A DNA stretch of 10,243 nt from QQUD01 sp039029915 (GTDB lineage Bacteria > Chloroflexota > Anaerolineae > Promineifilales > Promineifilaceae): positions 1 through 10,243 of the forward strand of contig JBCCFD010000280.1 in assembly GCA_039029915.1 (NCBI GenBank), written 5' to 3'. Shown here piece by piece: positions 6,893-10,243 of this stretch. The notes beneath the pieces are model-generated. The model did no database searches, was not told where the DNA came from, and was given only the letters and a program-made list of their open reading frames with translations. The stretch's first letter is position 1, and every line of letters starts with the position of its first letter. A program made the translations under genes and the position numbers.

Positions 6893-7579
6893 ATGAAAAA
6901 ATTTATTTCGATTCTCATATTGCTCCTCATAATTTCAGCGTGCGGCGGCACAACAGATGCCGAACCATCTGCTGACGAAAATGAAGTTGTTGAAGAAACA
7001 GGGGGTATCAAGCCTGATCCACTCACCGTTGTTGAAGATGATGAGGGAGAAGAAACAGAAGCTGAAGAGCCTGCGGCAGAGGCTGACGAACTGCCGAGAG
7101 CCACCATAACCCCACCGCCAATCGAGGAACCAGAAGTCAGCTCATCAGATGCTGATGGGTATCCTCCCCCACCAGAACCAACTGCTTTCCCAGAAGGGTA
7201 TCAAAGCTTAGAAATTGCCCCCCAGCGTGATCCATACCCAGCCCCCATTATTGAACTATTACCACAACCCGACGTTGAGTTTGCCACATTAGACGCCAAT
7301 GTTGAAACGGCTTGGGTGGTCATCTCCTCAGGCATACAGTGTGATACGGACGCCCCTTCCTATAATGATATTCTTGAGGCGATTGACGTCCTAGCAGAAG
7401 AAGATATCGCCGTCTATGATGGCGTAACCGAATCGCGCGCTGTGTGTGCCGCCTGTGGCTGCCCAGCCAGCACCTTTTATCGGCTTAACATTGCCACGGA
7501 TATGGTGGAAACGGCCGTTTCCCTCGGATTCGCCGAAGAAACGGTTCAATTAGACGAAGCAGCACCATCTGACGATTAG
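6893..7579 (+). CDS. Acidic lipoprotein with C-terminal CxxCxC cysteine cluster, function unknown
   Basis: The start is ATG at 6893, because AAGGTG at 6881-6886 lies 6 nt upstream and the resulting MKKFISILILLLIISAC is a textbook lipoprotein signal (Cys17). This gives 228 residues. Residues 18-70 are very acidic; 71-130 are proline-rich (PPPIEEP, PPPPEPT, DPYPAP), a spacer that would hold the C-terminal domain away from the membrane. The domain (about 131-228) starts with AWVVISSGIQC (Cys150), continues with a helix resembling DILEAIDVLAEEDIAVYDG, and carries VCAACGCP (Cys185, Cys188, Cys190) then FYRLNI. Four cysteines could bind metal or be redox-active; I do not recognise the family. The gene is divergent from the selenoprotein gene and shares its control region. 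One ACGGCCGT copy lies at 7511. Confidence 0.75.
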   Translation: MKKFISILILLLIISACGGTTDAEPSADENEVVEETGGIKPDPLTVVEDDEGEETEAEEPAAEADELPRATITPPPIEEPEVSSSDADGYPPPPEPTAFPEGYQSLEIAPQRDPYPAPIIELLPQPDVEFATLDANVETAWVVISSGIQCDTDAPSYNDILEAIDVLAEEDIAVYDGVTESRAVCAACGCPASTFYRLNIATDMVETAVSLGFAEETVQLDEAAPSDD

Positions 7580-7671
7580 TCTCACTTGTCAGACTGCTGG
7601 TTTGGCCATTGATGCTGGCTCGATGACCTGAGGATCTTTGTTTCCCTTCGTCTAACTGGTAAACTATCCGT

Positions 7672-9237
7672 ATGCGGATAAGCCAAACCCAATATTTGAT
7701 TATTATTTCCATCGCCCTCATTCTGGGGGCGATTTTAACGTTGGCTTGGCGAACCGTACGGCAACGCCGCTTAGCAGGCGAAGTTCCGTTTACCCCCCCA
7801 TCATGGATTGAAAACTGGTGGCAAGCGGGCATTCAGCTTTGGCAAAATGAGATTCGCCAAAATGATACCGCCATGATCCAGTTTATTATTGCATTGGCCG
7901 GTGTGTTAATCAGCATTTCGATTGGCTTTGCGTACGGCACAATCTCATTGGTAACTGGCTGGCAGCTTTGGACATGGGGCATAACGGCCGTTATTGTCAC
8001 CATCGCCCTAATCCCCCAAGAAAAAATCCCGTGGCCAAAATCAGTCCCGTGGCGCTGGATTTTGGCCATTTCCCTAGTCGCCATCATCCTTAGAATCACC
8101 TTTTTAGACACGGTTCCCGGCGGCCTGCACATCGATGAACGGGGGACAGCGGGCTACACGATGCGCCACATCTTTCCTGAAGAGGGTGGCCTAACAATCA
8201 ATCCATTCCACACCGCCAACAACTCCCAACCGGCTTTATACAACTATCTGCTTCGGCTTTCGTTTGCGGTGTTTGGGTATAACTTTTCAGCTTTGCGAGG
8301 CATTAGTGCGATCGTAGGCATGCTGGCTGTCGTGGCAACCTGCTTTTTGGTTGCGGTTTTTGAAAATCGGCGCACCGCTTTGATAACGGCCGTATTAATG
8401 ACAGCCTACCATTACCACATTCAATGGTCGCGTATCGGCTTGAACAACATTTTTGACACCTTATGGGTGCCACTAATCTTGGCGGCCTTTGTTTATGGCT
8501 ATCGGCGAAATTGGGCCGGTGGCGCTGTCCTTGCCGGAGTTGCCCTAGGCCTCTCTCAATATTTTTATGCAGGGAGCAAGACTGTTTTGTTTATCCTGCC
8601 CTTTTTGCTTTGGCTGATGTGGAAAGAAACGCCCAATTATCAAAAGATGCTGATTCATTTTGGGAAGATGACGGCAACGGCCGTGACGATTGGGGCGCCC
8701 ATCACCTTTTTTGCCTTTATGCGTCCAGGCCTATTTTTTGAACGCTCTCGCGTTGTCTGGGGTTGGTCTGTGCCAGCCATTACGGCAACGCTGGGCGAGG
8801 TGGATTACGGCCGTTATCTGTGGCACCAGATTTATCGCAATTTTGGTGCATTTACAACCATTCCAGAGGTGACTGGCTTTTACGGCCCCGGTGTGCCCTA
8901 TCTTATTGGGATCTCAGCCCCTATCTTCGTGATCGGTATTTTATGGTTTTTCTGGAAGCGGCAGTGGATTCCTTTGGTCTGGCTCTTTTTCGCCCTGCTA
9001 TTCGGGGGAATACTGCTAGGCGGTGCGCCATCTAGTTCCCATCATGTGGTGATGATTCCGGTCATTTGCTGGGCAACGGCCGTTCCCATATCTGCACTCT
9101 GGGAAAACGGCCGCTGGCGACTCGCCCTTTTCATTATTATCGTCATTCTCCTCACCGACCTATTCTTTTACTTTGGCATTTACGTTCCCAACGAACCTCG
9201 CGATTTATTTCATGAATTGCCCCTTCCCCCTTATTAA
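7672..9237 (+). CDS. Polytopic membrane glycosyltransferase, GT39/ArnT-like (GT-C fold)
   Basis: A 521-residue protein with an N-terminal membrane anchor (residues 8-25) and about ten further hydrophobic segments. The GT-C signature is an acidic pair in the first large extracytoplasmic loop: GGLHIDERGTAGYTM, with Asp155-Glu156, preceded by helix 130-145. SQPALYNYLLRLSFAVFGYN (186-205) and the helix-rich RIGLNNIFDTLWVPLIL follow, then SQYFYAGSKTVLFILPFLLWL (295-315). Relatives transfer sugars from polyprenyl-phosphate carriers to proteins, lipids or glycans on the outer membrane face. A GtrB-like GT2 that could charge such a carrier lies in the same window, but the genes are on opposite strands and the link is inference. 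No good Shine-Dalgarno precedes the ATG, which follows a 92-nt gap. The gene holds five ACGGCCGT copies, the densest here. The family call is firmer than the substrate. Confidence 0.78.
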   Translation: MRISQTQYLIIISIALILGAILTLAWRTVRQRRLAGEVPFTPPSWIENWWQAGIQLWQNEIRQNDTAMIQFIIALAGVLISISIGFAYGTISLVTGWQLWTWGITAVIVTIALIPQEKIPWPKSVPWRWILAISLVAIILRITFLDTVPGGLHIDERGTAGYTMRHIFPEEGGLTINPFHTANNSQPALYNYLLRLSFAVFGYNFSALRGISAIVGMLAVVATCFLVAVFENRRTALITAVLMTAYHYHIQWSRIGLNNIFDTLWVPLILAAFVYGYRRNWAGGAVLAGVALGLSQYFYAGSKTVLFILPFLLWLMWKETPNYQKMLIHFGKMTATAVTIGAPITFFAFMRPGLFFERSRVVWGWSVPAITATLGEVDYGRYLWHQIYRNFGAFTTIPEVTGFYGPGVPYLIGISAPIFVIGILWFFWKRQWIPLVWLFFALLFGGILLGGAPSSSHHVVMIPVICWATAVPISALWENGRWRLALFIIIVILLTDLFFYFGIYVPNEPRDLFHELPLPPY

Positions 9238-9321
9238 CAGCTATAAGAGCAATCTTTTCTCCACCTAAGTGCCGCTAAAACTATTTTGATGGGTACGAAA
9301 TGATTTGAGCTGTACTGCAAA

Positions 9322-9374
9322 GCAAACAAAAACAGGTCAGCTAAATTTTTACCCTTCAAATCTTTTTTGTTTGC
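9322..9374. terminator. Long-looped inverted repeat between convergent genes
   Basis: GCAAACAAAAA (9322-9332) and TTTTTGTTTGC (9364-9374) are perfect 11-base complements around a 31-nt loop, in the 139-nt gap between the converging GT39-like and GNAT-like genes. A bidirectional terminator is plausible by position, but the stem is A/T-rich and the loop long. Confidence 0.35.
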
Positions 9375-9376
9375 AC

Positions 9377-9973
9377 CTATGGGATAAATGCAGGCGCAAG
9401 AAAGAGCGTGTGTTGAACATTGTTTTTAGCATATTGGGTTTTTGAAGAATGTTCGACCCGTTTTTGGGTGCGCTCGTAACGAGCCAGCAGGTCTTGAATC
9501 ACCCCACCATACGTCATGACCCGATGCCCGCGCATAGTTCGGCTTTCTCCAAGTGGTTTTCCCATACGGCTGTAAAGTTTGTTTGAATAGGGATCATGAA
9601 TGTTGGCCTGCATGCGAAAATTTATCATGCCCAATTCTCGCCCCTTCCGCATCACAAAGAGCATCCCCTGATAAAAGAGCCTAGATAGACGGTACTGTTT
9701 TGCAATGGCGGCTACGTAAAGAAAAAGCGTGTCTTTATCTTCAAAATGGTGACTGGGATCTCCAAAAAAGAAGCCGAGCATTGCTACAATTTCCCCGTCT
9801 GGTGTAAAAGTAGCCAAAATGCCACCATAATCAAACAATCTATCAACGACCTTCTGAACGGCCGTTTTATCATCGAGCAGCAGCTCTTCTTGCTGGGTCA
9901 TTAAAAATTGCATAATCGCATCTTCATCAATTTGTCGAAAACAAAACCGGTGTGTCAATTCGGAAAGATTCAT
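9377..9973 (-). CDS. GNAT-like acyltransferase family protein
   Basis: The preferred start is ATG at 9973, since GGAG at 9983-9980 lies 6 nt upstream; the ATG at 9985 overlaps that GGAG and is unlikely. This gives 198 residues. The middle fits a GNAT fold: strand ILATFTPDGEIVAMLGFFF (52-70), strand LFLYVAAI (83-90) followed by helix YRLSRLFYQGMLFVMRKGRELG, strand MINFRMQANI, then PYSNKLYSRMGKPLGE (128-143), which resembles the usual asparagine-aromatic helix near the active site. The acetyl-CoA pyrophosphate loop normally reads Q/R-x-x-G-x-G/A; here it is QYRLSR, without glycines, so cofactor binding may be altered or lost. The C-terminal 35 residues are basic, then hydrophobic. It is convergent with the GT39-like gene and carries one ACGGCCGT copy. 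Substrate unknown. Confidence 0.6.
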   Translation of the reverse strand: MNLSELTHRFCFRQIDEDAIMQFLMTQQEELLLDDKTAVQKVVDRLFDYGGILATFTPDGEIVAMLGFFFGDPSHHFEDKDTLFLYVAAIAKQYRLSRLFYQGMLFVMRKGRELGMINFRMQANIHDPYSNKLYSRMGKPLGESRTMRGHRVMTYGGVIQDLLARYERTQKRVEHSSKTQYAKNNVQHTLFLAPAFIP

Positions 9974-10054
9974 TTGTCGCTCCATTTCATCTTATTTTTT
10001 ATTAGGTATGATTATGGTATGCATCTCTAAGGGTGATTTGGTACCACATCAACA

Positions 10055-10082
10055 TTGATTAGGGGTACAAAAGGGATACAAA
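10055..10082 (+). promoter_or_regulatory. Weak promoter candidate before the TPR-like gene
   Basis: TTGATT (10055-10060) and TACAAA (10077-10082), each 4/6 to consensus, are 16 nt apart. The region also has the near-repeats GGGTACAAAA and GGGATACAAAA and, further left, GGTATG at 10005 and 10016. The assignment is tentative. Confidence 0.25.
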
Positions 10083-10093
10083 ATCATTTCAGC

Positions 10094-10243
10094 ATGAAAA
10101 ATAGAGCCCAACTGATTCAAGACACCCAAATTCACATTCAAGCAGACGAGATAAACAAAGCCATCGCTCTTTATGAATTGGCTTTATCACAACCTGCTTC
10201 TGAGGAGGATGCCGACCTTCTTTCTGATTTAGGGTATCTTTAC
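10094..10243 (+). CDS. TPR-like protein, N-terminal 50 residues (3' partial)
   Basis: An open frame starts at ATG 10094 and runs off the window edge after exactly 50 codons. The visible sequence begins MKNRAQLIQDTQIHIQADE and continues INKAIALYELALSQP, a helix with the Ala/Leu/Tyr spacing of a tetratricopeptide repeat B helix. The next helix, EEDADLLSDLGYLY, resembles the A helix of the following repeat. No signal peptide is visible, so a cytoplasmic scaffold or regulator is likely. No strong Shine-Dalgarno precedes the ATG. The rest of the protein, and so any partner domain, is outside the window. Confidence 0.55.
   Translation, partial: MKNRAQLIQDTQIHIQADEINKAIALYELALSQPASEEDADLLSDLGYLY

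Noticed and set aside
9322..9374. The 11-bp inverted repeat as ends of a miniature mobile element
   Set aside because: It is only 53 bp long, with no target duplication and a position typical of a convergent terminator.
1150..9865. ACGGCCGT copies as restriction sites, operators or a CRISPR array
   Set aside because: They are irregularly spaced, inside genes, and without spacers or dyad-flanking promoters. A genome-wide iterated word fits better.

Overview
The window is bacterial, gene-dense and of mixed base composition. Several traits suggest a Chloroflexota member of the Anaerolineae kind: lipoproteins with Pro/Thr or acidic linkers behind their lipid-anchor cysteine, a membrane glycosyltransferase with an early GLHxDE motif, a STAND-type ATPase ending in an OmpR-type winged helix, and a heavily iterated octamer ACGGCCGT. 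This assignment is an inference from style; no marker gene is present. No RNA gene, CRISPR array or insertion sequence was seen.

Left edge (1-1062, + strand): the 3' part of an AT-rich gene for a signal-transduction ATPase with a C-terminal DNA-binding domain. Its frame is open from base 1, so the real start lies outside the window. It converges on a five-gene minus-strand run. In transcription order that run is: a secreted DsbA-like thioredoxin-fold/cyclophilin fusion (6643-5339), a lipoprotein of unknown function (5252-4536), a GH63-like alpha-glycosidase (4449-2944), an endonuclease/exonuclease/phosphatase-family hydrolase (2941-2147) and a polyprenyl-phosphate-type glycosyltransferase (2041-1109). 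Only the glycosidase/phosphatase pair is tightly spaced (2 nt); the other gaps are about 86-105 nt.

The main discovery is the fusion gene. It looks broken in two by an in-frame TGA at 6317-6319. That TGA replaces exactly the first cysteine of the CxxC redox motif, giving Gln-TGA-Pro-Gly-Cys, and the frame stays open for 317 more residues after the motif region. A perfect 7-bp stem with a 6-nt loop lies 23 nt downstream of the TGA, where a bacterial SECIS element is expected. I read this as a selenocysteine-containing (UPGC) exported oxidoreductase fused to a peptidyl-prolyl isomerase, that is, two protein-folding activities in one lipoprotein.

Right half: a 237-249 bp divergent regulatory region (6644/6656-6892) full of small repeats separates the selenoprotein gene from a plus-strand lipoprotein with a CxxCxC cluster (6893-7579). 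Next come a GT39/ArnT-like membrane glycosyltransferase (7672-9237), a convergent GNAT-like gene (9973-9377, minus) and the first 50 codons of a TPR-like gene running off the right edge (10094 onward).

ACGGCCGT occurs 14 times, always inside coding sequence and in all three codon phases. It is a highly iterated palindrome comparable in style to cyanobacterial HIP1. Two intergenic stretches also carry heptamer-like tandem repeats. The envelope theme (glycosyltransferases, glycosidase, lipoproteins, secreted folding catalyst) runs through most of the window.
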